A DNA stretch of 64,000 nucleotides from Takakia lepidozioides (Eukaryota > Streptophyta > Takakiopsida > Takakiales > Takakiaceae): contig CM060734.1 of assembly GCA_030704615.1 (NCBI GenBank), positions 60,466,042 through 60,530,041 of the forward strand. The letters run 5' to 3'. This document shows positions 22,081-31,600 of this stretch, in pieces. The notes beneath the pieces are model-generated. The model saw only the letters and a program-made list of their open reading frames with translations, was not told the origin of the DNA and searched no databases. Position 1 is the first letter of the stretch. Each line of letters opens with the position of its first letter. A program made the position numbers and the translations under genes.

Positions 22081-22303
22081 AGTTTGCAAACTTGTATTCA
22101 AGGAAAACAGTTTCATATTAACCAAAATATGGACTTTTGTACTAACAAATGCATATGTGTCATGTTTGAAACCACCACATTGCCTGTCTATTTGTAATAC
22201 CAAGCAGTTCTATAATTTGAAAACTTGTATGACAGGTACACAAGTTCCATTTTAACCAAAATAGGAACTTCTGTACTAACAAATGCTATGTGTCATGTTT
22301 GGA
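22081..22303. repeat. Two-copy tandem duplication, period about 130
   Basis: The segment AAACTTGTAT...TTAACCAAAAT..GGA.CTT.TGTACTAACAAATG...TGTGTCATGTTTG occurs at about 22081-22171 and again at 22210-22303, with several substitutions. Confidence 0.75.
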
Positions 22304-22392
22304 ATAAAGTAGTAACAAGATAATTACATGTCACATGCATGAAAATGAACGGCACAAGTTAGAGGTTCTTTTTTTGTGCATTTCATGTGTCA

Positions 22393-23717
22393 CTAAAAAG
22401 TTGAACTAGGGTCCTTCTTTAGCATAACCCTAACCTCTAACTGGCTAAGGGAAGGTTGGTGGATCTCATAAGCCCCGGCGCATCCTAGATGCACGTTGTA
22501 CATGAAGTACATGTGCTTACAAGGTAGATATGTTTGTTTTTTCTTCTTGACAGATAGCTCATCAAAGTCGGGACAATCACAAGATGGAAACTAACCAATG
22601 TATACATTGTAAACCAATCCTGCTCTAGTAGATCCCTCTGTTTGTAGCTGGTAAATTCTCCCATAACCTGGCTGAGGCACGTTTATAAATCCACGAACCT
22701 CAGCAATAAGAGTCTCCGCTGACTCTTGGCGACTCAAGTGTCGAGGAGTCGGATCCCGACGCCGAATGCGCACCCCATAGCGTGTAGTGGGATACTTACC
22801 CATAGGAATGACAACACCTTGATGAATATGTTGTTCCACTGGAAGTGGTCCCACAGGAAAGTTCGGATCAGGAACGTTGGGAGGATGGACTAGTCGAAAA
22901 CCTGCAAGGGTCAAGTTGTCCACCTCTTCTTGTGTAAGGTTGGTTCCAACCTTCACAGGCCACACGTTAGGTATACCCGGTTTTCCCAAGCAATAGGATG
23001 GCACGGTCCCTCCAACACACGACAAAACATCTGCGGGGCAAAACCAAAAAACTTGCAGTTTTGGTTCTTTCATGTTCGGTGCTAGTAACTTGCCAGTGAA
23101 GCAAGGTGCATGACTTCCTTTACCTTTCCTGATGAGCGCTTTGCATTTATCCTTGGAAACTCCAACCAAGGCAGAACAACGAACCATGGAAGCAGGACCT
23201 GTCCGCTGAATCCTGAACAATGCATCGGAAAAGTCTTGTGTCTCTCTCACTGGATTTTCCCATTGCATTGGCTGAGGAGGGATAGCAACATGTGGATTTG
23301 TCTCACAGAAAGTCGAAGAACCAGGAATGTCATGACTTGATTTGGAGCTGACAAACCTAAATGGCTGGTGTGGACTGGACATCCCAGTGGCGTGCACTGG
23401 AATAGTCTTTACATTCATATCACACCTCCAAGATTCGTTTGGCCCACCATGCTCATCGCCTAACTTGCGTTTGACTGGAACAGTGCGATTGTCTCCCTCC
23501 AATTGAACCCCCCTTGTGTGCATGGGTGTTCCAGCTACTATGCCACGTACAACCTTACCCATTTTTGCTGGGCTATTAGATCTAGCTGCTCGACGCAACA
23601 TGAGCTCCTCTTTGTCGGGCCCCGTCCCCCATGTCTTTCTTGTGGTGTGCCTATAAAATGTTGCCTGCTGCAAAAGAGCTCGTGACATGTCATGCATGGT
23701 GGCCTCATATAGATCCA
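22393..23717 (-). pseudogene. Element B transposase, C-terminal half
   Basis: Read from 23717, the minus strand encodes DLYEATMHDMSRALLQQ and onward, colinear with the C-terminal half of the element A transposase. Shared features are FTGKLLAP, FWFC...CVGGTV, VWPVKVGTNLT, VPQPGYGRIYQL, and the SWIM zinc finger CDCPDF...LPCKHMYF, ending at a stop at 22393-22395. One in-frame TAG at 22591-22593, just before the SWIM finger, interrupts it. The missing N-terminal half is at 34709-36900. The two halves join exactly at the codons for DLY when element A and one 12-base duplication are removed. The frame upstream of 23717 is element A terminal sequence, not protein. Confidence 0.9.
23706..23717. repeat. 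Target-site duplication of element A, left
   Basis: CATATAGATCCA here and at 34697-34708 flank element A. In element B the same bases encode the DLY codons on the minus strand. Confidence 0.85.
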
Positions 23718-23830
23718 ACGACGCTACCGCGTGAGCGTGTGAGCGTACGCTCACACAATGATGACGTGGCGTGAGCCTACGCTCACGCTGCTGACATGGC
23801 GTTGATGCTGACGTGGCGTGAGCCTGGTCC
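23718..23830. repeat. Element A left terminal inverted repeat and subterminal GTGAGC repeats
   Basis: It begins ACGACGCTACCGCGTGAGC. GTGAGC or its complement GCTCAC then recurs about seven times within 110 bases, with GACGTGGCGTGAGCCT and GACATGGCG blocks. The right end (34630-34696) carries the same GCTGACGTGGCGTGAGCCTA block and the inverted terminal sequence. Confidence 0.75.
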
Positions 23831-23974
23831 AGGTCATGCCACGTCACCACAAAGAAGGTGGGCCTATAACCGTGGAGCCCCCAACTGCTGATTTCACCAC
23901 ATGAAGGTGAAACGGATGAAGGGTTTTGGGCTTTCCTGGAGTTCAACCTTCTGTTAACAGGAGCTTCATTTCGT

Positions 23975-24178
23975 AGAACTGAAATGAACCTCGTGTCGAC
24001 ACAAAGGGGATTTGGAGAACTTCAACAAAAGCTCGTGTTAACACGAGGTTGTTTTCCTGGAACAAAAATGAACTTCGTGTTGACACGATGTTGTTTTCTG
24101 AGAACTAAAATCATCCTTGTGTCAACACAAGGAGGATTTGGAGAACTTCAAGTAAACCTCGTGTTGAGACGAGGTTGA
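23975..24178. repeat. Five 42-base tandem units each bearing a palindrome
   Basis: Units with TCGTG-type palindromes recur at 23990, 24032, 24074, 24116 and 24158, exactly 42 apart. The second is a perfect 16-base palindrome, CTCGTGTTAACACGAG; the others vary (CTTGTGTCAACACAAG, TTCGTGTTGACACGAT). Each is preceded by AGAACTT/AGAACTgA-like sequence. The array lies just beyond the 3' end of the transposase gene. Placement and dyad symmetry suggest protein binding or a terminator-like role. Confidence 0.85.
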
Positions 24179-24358
24179 TTTGATCATCTGTCTATCTGAA
24201 GGTAGTTTCTTGTGTTTGCTAATGAAAAGAGAATGACAAACCAATGCGACAAATGCATTGACCCACGCATAGCAAAGATGTTAGACGACATACATTGAGA
24301 GTCACTGGACTTGAACAGTCATTCCATTACAAGTTGTAGTCAAGGAAAACACAGATTT

Positions 24359-27300
24359 TTATGGGCTTGTATCCCGCTGTAGAAGTGTGTTGACTTCGTT
24401 GAAACTCATAGTGGCTTGGTGAATGAAGAAGTCGCGCTTTGGATCACAAACCATCCTTCTCAAGAAGACGAAGTAAAGGTGTTTGCACGGTATGAACTTC
24501 CCTCTCTTTCCCAAACTACTTGAAAGCATACCAACAAAATCAGGACATGTACAATTGGGAAAATTGGAAACAGTGATTTCGTACGTCCTGTCCTGCAGCG
24601 CAGATGCGGATGAGATCATGGTGAAGACCCGACCATACCCTGGATCAGGCACTTCCATTGTTCCCGCAACACGAGCGTGAAGCATTCTGGCGGACTCAAT
24701 TTTGCCGTAGTGTTCTGCGGTTGGAGGGAATCGTCGAACCAGCTTCCCATTCCGTCTGGTTGGCCACAAGTGAGCGTCAGGCGGAGGTACCCGTGAACCG
24801 CTTCCACTTGAAGCACCTTCACGTGCAATGGAATGTCTGGCTAGGGAGAAACCCGCCTCTTCCAGCATTGCGATCTCTCGGTGAGTGAGACCTGTGCCCA
24901 TCTTCACAGGCCACACGGTTGGTGGAGTAGGCTTCCTTACCACGGAAGGCCTCACTGTACCATGCACACATCTCCCACAATCGTCAGCGCAGAACCAGAA
25001 CTTGTGGTTCTTTGCCTCGCCTTGTCCGTAAGGGAGAAACAAACCCGTGAATGTAGGAGCTGCAGTGCGTTCTTTCCCTCTGGAGATTAATGATGTACAT
25101 TTTTCATGATTGGTGGCCCTGATCGCCGCGCATTTCACACGAGATCCAGCACTTGTGCGTTCTATATGCCAAACCTCGTCCAAGCCCATGGACTCGATTA
25201 TATGCGGCACCACGTTCTGGTCTTCAACCATTGCAGTGACAATGCTTGATGCAGGGGTCCGGTCTGGGGCAGAGTAGCCCTCACCTGTGGATGTTCCGCA
25301 ATTCCATCTCTGATCCAAGGGAACACGTGGCGTCGAGAAGTTCACCCTGTCCGCCCTATGGGAATCTGCATCCGATCCCGGAGGGGTGTCCAATTTCCGT
25401 TTGCAAGACCCGAATCTCTCTTCGCCTTCCAGATGGGGAACTCTTCCCACGAGAGGGGTGCCATCTGCACATATGCTCACTGCCCGCGCTATTTTGCTGG
25501 GATCCCCTGATCTTCCAGCTGCCCGCAACATCAACTCGCTCCTGTCCGGACCTTTGCCACCAAGGCCACCCCTCAAGAATGACCTATATCTGGTTTGCTG
25601 CTGCAGAGCACGAATGAGGTCATCGGCCGTCGCCGCATACAAATCTCTCCCTTTTTTGCCGGATTGCTGCAACCAGGCATTGTGCACTGTCTCCGCAAGA
25701 TTGCAAGAAGGCATGTCCGCCATCTCCTCAATGGACATATGCTGCAAGGCAAAAAAACAGAAAGCCGATATTAGGATTGGACCCTGAAAGATATATCCGA
25801 AGCACCCAAACGAAGGTGAATACAAACCACTCACCGTTGTCATGGCCGCTCCCCACTGTCGGTAACGGAAGTGCCAAAATGCGAACCAGTCTTGCAGTGC
25901 CCTCATGCTGTCCTCCGATGCCGCTCCAGATGAGTACCACCAGGCACGAATTGTCTGGAACAATGTATTCGCTTCCCCCATAGTTTTGGCGTCTTTGTAC
26001 TGGTTGCACAGTTGGCGATGCATAGTCTGCATATCTGGCTTGATGTATGTCTTTGTGTGTTTGTCCAGGGATTGTGTCCAATGGAAAAGACATGTACGTT
26101 CTCTTCCAGGCATTGGCACTTTTGGGTCTCCCGTCCCGAACACAATGCGGACAGCGTTGAAGTTAGCTTGAGCACTATCGGCCATGAAACCAACGAAATT
26201 GGGAGATGGGAGACCATTGGAGGCCATAACTCGAATGAGAGCTTCCCACATGAGCTGTTGTGAATCTGTGTCCTCTGACTGCATGTCACACACTGCAATT
26301 GTCATGACCCGCTGGTACACAGGGTCGTAAACATGACATGCCATTGTGGTCCAGTCTTTAACCCTCTTGACATGATCGAACATAAGGAAGCAGTTGCCAA
26401 GATCGCCACCCTTCTGCATACGTTTAACCAGGCTGACCCCGCTGCCCTCACCTTTTGTGAACAAGAACACTTTCCTGGCTCCTTGTCCCGGGAAAACGCT
26501 GTCTTGGATGTAGTCATACATGCTCCTTTTCTTCAAATCCATAATATTGTCCATATAACCTCGGCTCCCAGAGCCCATTCTTAAAGCGTTCACCTGATTC
26601 CTAATGTTTGGAGAAGTCAAAGTTGAGAAATGGTCCATAACAGTGTCCAAAGCCGATCCCTCCAGTATTCCTCCAACCGAATTTGATGCACACAGAATAC
26701 GGCTTTCCAGAAAGGACTTGCTCGCCCCCATGGCAATTGCAGATGTGGTTCCAGTTGGATTGGTATCCAACTCTTGCCTTATCAGACGCGAGACTGTGTC
26801 AACGCTCTCCCTATAATCCCCCTTGGACACAGGGTGGTTGTGAAAACCGAAATGGACACAGGCTCTAGTCAGGGTTTTGAATCGATGCACCACATAATAC
26901 ATTCTGGCGCCACACAAAGCAAGGCAGCAAGGTGGTACCCTACAGAACTTGCACACAAAAGTGTTACTGTATGGTGGTGTCACCCCAGGCTTGAATGGAT
27001 TCTCACTGACACCATCCCATTCGCTTTGGTTTTGCACACCTGACAATGCGAAGTGTCTGCATTTCATGTTCTCGCATTTCAGGTGCCCATTACAGACTGT
27101 TCGCCTGAATATGAGGTTGTCGTTGTTGTGAATATTGGAGGTTTTTTGTGCGGCACCAAGGGTGCCCATCGTGCTTTTTGTCCATTCCAGGAGACTAGAA
27201 ATGCCCCCCAAGCGACCAGGAGGAGGCAGCTCGAAAACAGTATTACCATCAAAAGATTCCGGCAAGAATGCCACCCTCTGAATATTGAAAGTGCTCCAGT

Positions 27301-27850
27301 CTATCCCCCTCAACTCACTCTTGAATCCTGCCATCCCACCCATGGCTTTCAGTTTAGGAATGACACTGGTGATCTCCTCCACATCTGCTTCTACATGTGG
27401 ACATGGCTGATCCACGGGCGGTATTGCACATGTGTCATCGGAGGATGAGTCCGAAAGCTCAACTACAGTGTTAACGGTACTCGTCTCCTTCTTGACAACC
27501 ACGGGTGTTTTCTCCTGGGCCACTGATGCTGCCGTGCCAGGAGTTACGAAAGATCCTGCAGACTGTCTCAGAGGAGCACTGAGCACCCTGTATCTGCCTG
27601 GAGGCACTCTCCATTGTGTGGCTGGTGCAGTATGCGAAGGTTTCTGGAACACGTACTTGAGCAGTTTTCCATTGGCATCGTACACTTCCCTTTGAAGGAA
27701 TAGAGTTCCATTTTCCAACCGAAACTGCGTTGCGAGGACGTGTTCATGCACCAGCGCAAAACCATCATCTTCCACCTCGTAAGAAAATGGCACAGGGTGG
27801 TCCTCACTGAAGAAGTCCGCGTCAAGGGAGCCCATGGCCTGGGAGGCCAT
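24359..27850 (-). CDS. Element A transposase (MULE-like, zinc finger, DDE-like core, SWIM)
   Basis: The ATG at 27848-27850 gives MASQAMGSLD; the related element C also starts MAS, and the open frame further upstream begins only with GTG. A 93-base intron (25742-25834, GTGAGT...TTGCAG) is in frame without stops: 1,132 residues spliced, 1,163 unspliced. Features: a conserved N-terminal domain (20-105), a sumoylation-type VKKE (119-122) beside a SIM-like VVELSDSSSDD (129-139), a Cys/His finger (about 253-340, ending HFGFHNHPV, like WRKY-GCM1/FLYWCH), DDE-like motifs (FDHVKR, D492; GFMADSA, D558; then CLFHW), a FWFCADDCGRCV cysteine cluster, and a SWIM finger (CTCPDF...IPCKHLYF) about 65 residues from the end. 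It would cut and paste the element by binding its ends. The frame is entire, so it may be active. Confidence 0.85.
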   Translation of the reverse strand: MASQAMGSLDADFFSEDHPVPFSYEVEDDGFALVHEHVLATQFRLENGTLFLQREVYDANGKLLKYVFQKPSHTAPATQWRVPPGRYRVLSAPLRQSAGSFVTPGTAASVAQEKTPVVVKKETSTVNTVVELSDSSSDDTCAIPPVDQPCPHVEADVEEITSVIPKLKAMGGMAGFKSELRGIDWSTFNIQRVAFLPESFDGNTVFELPPPGRLGGISSLLEWTKSTMGTLGAAQKTSNIHNNDNLIFRRTVCNGHLKCENMKCRHFALSGVQNQSEWDGVSENPFKPGVTPPYSNTFVCKFCRVPPCCLALCGARMYYVVHRFKTLTRACVHFGFHNHPVSKGDYRESVDTVSRLIRQELDTNPTGTTSAIAMGASKSFLESRILCASNSVGGILEGSALDTVMDHFSTLTSPNIRNQVNALRMGSGSRGYMDNIMDLKKRSMYDYIQDSVFPGQGARKVFLFTKGEGSGVSLVKRMQKGGDLGNCFLMFDHVKRVKDWTTMACHVYDPVYQRVMTIAVCDMQSEDTDSQQLMWEALIRVMASNGLPSPNFVGFMADSAQANFNAVRIVFGTGDPKVPMPGRERTCLFHWTQSLDKHTKTYIKPDMQTMHRQLCNQYKDAKTMGEANTLFQTIRAWWYSSGAASEDSMRALQDWFAFWHFRYRQWGAAMTTVSGLYSPSFGCFGYIFQGPILISAFCFFALQHMSIEEMADMPSCNLAETVHNAWLQQSGKKGRDLYAATADDLIRALQQQTRYRSFLRGGLGGKGPDRSELMLRAAGRSGDPSKIARAVSICADGTPLVGRVPHLEGEERFGSCKRKLDTPPGSDADSHRADRVNFSTPRVPLDQRWNCGTSTGEGYSAPDRTPASSIVTAMVEDQNVVPHIIESMGLDEVWHIERTSAGSRVKCAAIRATNHEKCTSLISRGKERTAAPTFTGLFLPYGQGEAKNHKFWFCADDCGRCVHGTVRPSVVRKPTPPTVWPVKMGTGLTHREIAMLEEAGFSLARHSIAREGASSGSGSRVPPPDAHLWPTRRNGKLVRRFPPTAEHYGKIESARMLHARVAGTMEVPDPGYGRVFTMISSASALQDRTYEITVSNFPNCTCPDFVGMLSSSLGKRGKFIPCKHLYFVFLRRMVCDPKRDFFIHQATMSFNEVNTLLQRDTSP
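25742..25834 (-). other. In-frame intron of element A transposase
   Basis: On the minus strand it runs from GTGAGTGG to TTTTTTGCCTTGCAG, 93 bases with no stop. Element C has a 118-base intron at the same place (61278-61395), while element B codes straight through. That alignment is the evidence that the 31 residues are not part of the protein. Confidence 0.75.
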
Positions 27851-28609
27851 ATGTCGATGTTGCTTCAGAAAGTAGAGTTCACAGTCCGACGGTGCTTGTG
27901 AATGCAAATTGTGTGGGAGCGGAGTTTTTGGCGTCCTCACAGAGAATTGCAGGTATCGCTCCGGCTTGCAGATCTCCTAACGCGGGTTTCCACTTCTGTG
28001 AAATGTCTCCCCATGCGAACCAAGCGCATGGTCACAGAGTGCCCAAATGCGGAGTCCATAATGTCAGCCCTAATCCTAGAATCCAACTGTTTTTTCACAA
28101 GTGCCCCACCAGTGCATTCGTTGACAGATTGACTGACAGAGCCGCCGTTTGGTTGTCATGTCAGAGAGGCCAGAAGAGATGCCCATTTCCATTTAATTTT
28201 AACGGCACCTGCACCGCTGTACAACTGTACATACTTGACATTCCTCTGGAACATCCCAGAATAAATTGCCCAATAATGAACTTTTTCAGATGAGAGGTGA
28301 TTAGACCCCAACGATTTTTGGATGGATGAGGATCCAATGATCTCCGCCGATATTTCATAACGATTAGATGGACACGTGTTCGCCATGCATGTGGAATGAG
28401 TCAGTGGCGCACTGAACGTTGCGAGCGAACATCTTGGCGTTGAAGGCCTTGCGATGAACCTCCCATAGTCCTCTTTTTTCCCTCTTCTCCTTATTGTCTT
28501 TGCAACCCTGGATTCTGCAGAGACGGTGACCCCATTCCGAGGGAGAAGCAAGCGTCGAAGAACACTTTATTTCACATCAAACAAGCAAAGGGCACGCGCT
28601 AAGGAGAGG
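27851..28609. promoter_or_regulatory. Shared head-to-head promoter region of element A
   Basis: The 759 bases between the two divergent start codons should hold both promoters and 5' leaders. An acceptor-like TTCTGCAG at 28513-28520 suggests the plus-strand gene may have an additional 5' exon. I did not find a convincing TATA box on either side. Confidence 0.55.
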
Positions 28610-31600
28610 ATGAGGAAGGCGAGACGGGAACTTAGAATGGGAGAAGAAACATCCGGCGTAGAGGAAGACGAAGGGCAAAACAGGATTCTGCAACCGCAGT
28701 GTGGAGAGGAAGGTCTTGAAGTGATCCCGGAGGCGACCGATGAGCAACCTCCAATAGAAGGGGGGGAGGACGAGGAAGTGAGCTGGGCTCGGGAGAAAGC
28801 ACTGCGAGTAGAGAAACAGGTCTTCAAAGAGCAGGGAGAACAAACGGACGCGGAAACGATGCCGTCTGCCCTTGTTTCGCACCATCGGGACCTCCTTGGA
28901 AGCATGCTACCTCCAGACCAAATGGAAAGATTGAATGCGTCAGGAGCATCATCAAGTGCAAAGAAGAAACCGGAGGTGGCTATGAACTCTCTTTCTCTCT
29001 CTCTGATTCTGTCTGGTTCTTGCTAAGCATTGAGGTCGACATCAACCTTGCGTCAACGCAAGGTTGAAGTCGACCTCCTAAGTGTATATATTGGGCATCA
29101 AAACAGTGCAGATGCTGCACTACAATCAAGCTAGACAGACATGGATGCTTGCGACGCATCATCAAGTTCGAAGAAGAAGAAGAGACAGCAATCTCCTTTT
29201 CCTGTAGCTTTTGTGTTTGTTCAACACCGATCCGAGAGCTCGCAATCAACCTTGCGTCAACGCAAGGTTGATGCCAACCTCCATGGTGTATGTTAGAACT
29301 TCTAGTGAAACGAACAGATGCCGCACAGGAATCAACATTGCGTTGACGCAAGGCTGGTTTTGATGATTTTTTTGTTCAATGGAAGCGTCCGATCTCTCAT
29401 ACCCTGAACTGTAAGGTAGGGAAAGTTGATTAGTTGAAGCTCCCAAAAGAACCCTGCGTCAACGCAAAGCATTTTTTTGCTTCAAAAGTCTTTCCTGTAT
29501 GCCTTTCAGTCTAAACTACATCCCCATCAATCAACCTTGCGTCAAAGCAATGTTGATCCATGGGTGCTCAATCTGTCACTCACAGATAATTCATTCTGTG
29601 CAGAGGAAAAGAAAAAGGAAATCCGAGGGGGAAGATTTGGCCGCGTCAGAAGGTGAAGGTGAGGAAGACTCATTGGAGGGAAACTATGAAGACAAGGCCG
29701 AGGAGATAATTGGTGGGCAAAAAGTGAACTCGTCGAAGGTGATTCTGTCGATGGAGGTTCCCGGCGGAAACCTGGTCATTCCGCTGTGCAGGATGATCTC
29801 CATGCCCGCTGTTCGACCGGCATTGAGGAATGATATAACGAAGTTGAAGAACGACTTTGTTCACGGCTATGTCAAGGGATCAGCAGTGTTCTACGTATCC
29901 ACTATGAACACGAAAGGAGAGGAGTGTCTTGTAACAGAGGACATTGAGCAAGGTTGGGATGCATGCTGGCGGGATGTAAACAGGGAGTTCGAGTTTAAGC
30001 TGTCCAAAAAGGCCTCCACAAAAGCATTCATGGGAAAGATGTTTTTTGTCTGGGATGGGAACCACAGACTGCTTGCCTGGATGGATTACATTTCAAGCTT
30101 GCACTCGGACGACATCGAATGGCACTGGAGCGTGGTTTCCATGGTTCTCGATCACAAAGGACGTGTCACGCAGCTCTTGACAGCCATGCACGACATAAAC
30201 AAGTAAGTTTCCAACTTTGTGTCTGTTCCTTGTTTCGACAATTTGAAATCATCTTATGAGTTGAAGGTTTTTCCAGGTCCAATGAAACATCTCATGTGAC
30301 GACCAATCTGTGCCACACTCTATTCCGCATCCAGAAGGTAGGGCTGATGCCACTGGAGTCATTCACGAACGTGCTCAGTCCTCAGCAGATGAAGAGGTGT
30401 GCTGAGAAGAAGACAAGCACATGGTACAGCTTGACAAGGGAGGCTTTTCTTGAGTACATGTACACTGTAAGCTTTTTGACACCTGTTTGCCTGTTGTTAC
30501 TGCAAATTTTGTGAAGAAATTCCAGTGTTTGATTCTTTTTACCTGTTATGTATGCAGCAAGAAATAGCAGAAACTGGATTGAAGGCGAAAGCAGAGTACT
30601 ATGATTCCCACACAGAAGAGCAGCGGTCTGCAACTGGGCTTGAGGACATGATGAAGTTCGAGATGAAAAATCAAAGGAAGAACCTCATGAGTGCATTCGA
30701 CAAACAGATCCGGATAGCAGACCCAGGTCTTGGCACGGAATTTCTGGAGCAGGTGAAAGCACACTATGACAAGTATGGCTCCAAGCCAGAAATGACTCAA
30801 GAGAAACTACATCGCCTTTCCATTTCAATGGTGGACAATGCAACCAAAATCAGGTGGTTGGAGATATGGAATTCGGATCCTCTTGTGAGAGACACGAACA
30901 TGTTCCCAACTCCAGAGAGGGACCCGAAGACACAAGCAATAAGAGTTGTTAGCGACCACACATTCGACCAGTGGCTACACAAAGCCACATTCTGGAGCCA
31001 GGTAAGGTTTGAACCAAACCATTTTCAGACATTTGTGTTGCTCCGTAACCTCTCCCAAATTCTTACGAGCTTTCTTGTTGCAGTTAGAAAAACGTGCAGT
31101 GGCTGCACTTGCTGAGTCGATGGCAGACTACAAAATCCAGATGGCTTGCCCCCGGATCACACTGGAGGCCTATATCAGGAGATGGAAGCTCGCTGTCTGG
31201 AACAACTGCTTCTTCAGGGAGTTTGAGAAAGAGAAAGGAATCTCCAGGTCTTACGAATTCAAAAACCAGTACAACAGCGAGCAAGCAATGAAGCGAGTGT
31301 TGTACAGGTGTGACCTCCTTGAATCAAAATTGGTGCTTGAAGGGCATGTTTCTGCAATCTTGTGTCGTTCTTTCCATAAAGAATTGCGAATTTGCAGTGC
31401 TTTGCGAGATCTCTGAGGGCTCTGCATGTGCAGTCGAGCAACATTGCGTTAACGCAAGGTTGTTTCCCATTGTCCTGGTTTCACTTACCTATACCTGGGT
31501 ATCCCATAATGCCGTTTTTCTGAATGTGAAAGGGGATAAACTGACAGGAAAATCAGCCTTGCGTCAACGCAAGGTTGATGAAGTGGCAGGCTATGTAGCT

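Noticed and set aside
23718-23946. Apparent N-terminal extension of the element B C-terminal frame (MNSRKAQNPSS and onward)
   Set aside because: This part is the terminal sequence of element A read by chance in the same frame; homology to transposases begins only at DLYEAT.
24359-27850. KDZ (Kyakuja-Dileera-Zisupton) transposase
   Set aside because: KDZ elements also carry cysteine clusters and can associate with DNA-modifying enzymes. Here the C-terminal SWIM finger, GCM1/FLYWCH-like N-terminal finger, FMADSA...CLFHW core and 9-12 base duplication fit MULE better. A profile search would settle it.
28526-28609. Start of the methyltransferase gene at 28526
   Set aside because: That codon is GTG and follows an acceptor-like CAG. 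The first in-frame ATG is 28610, though an upstream exon remains possible.
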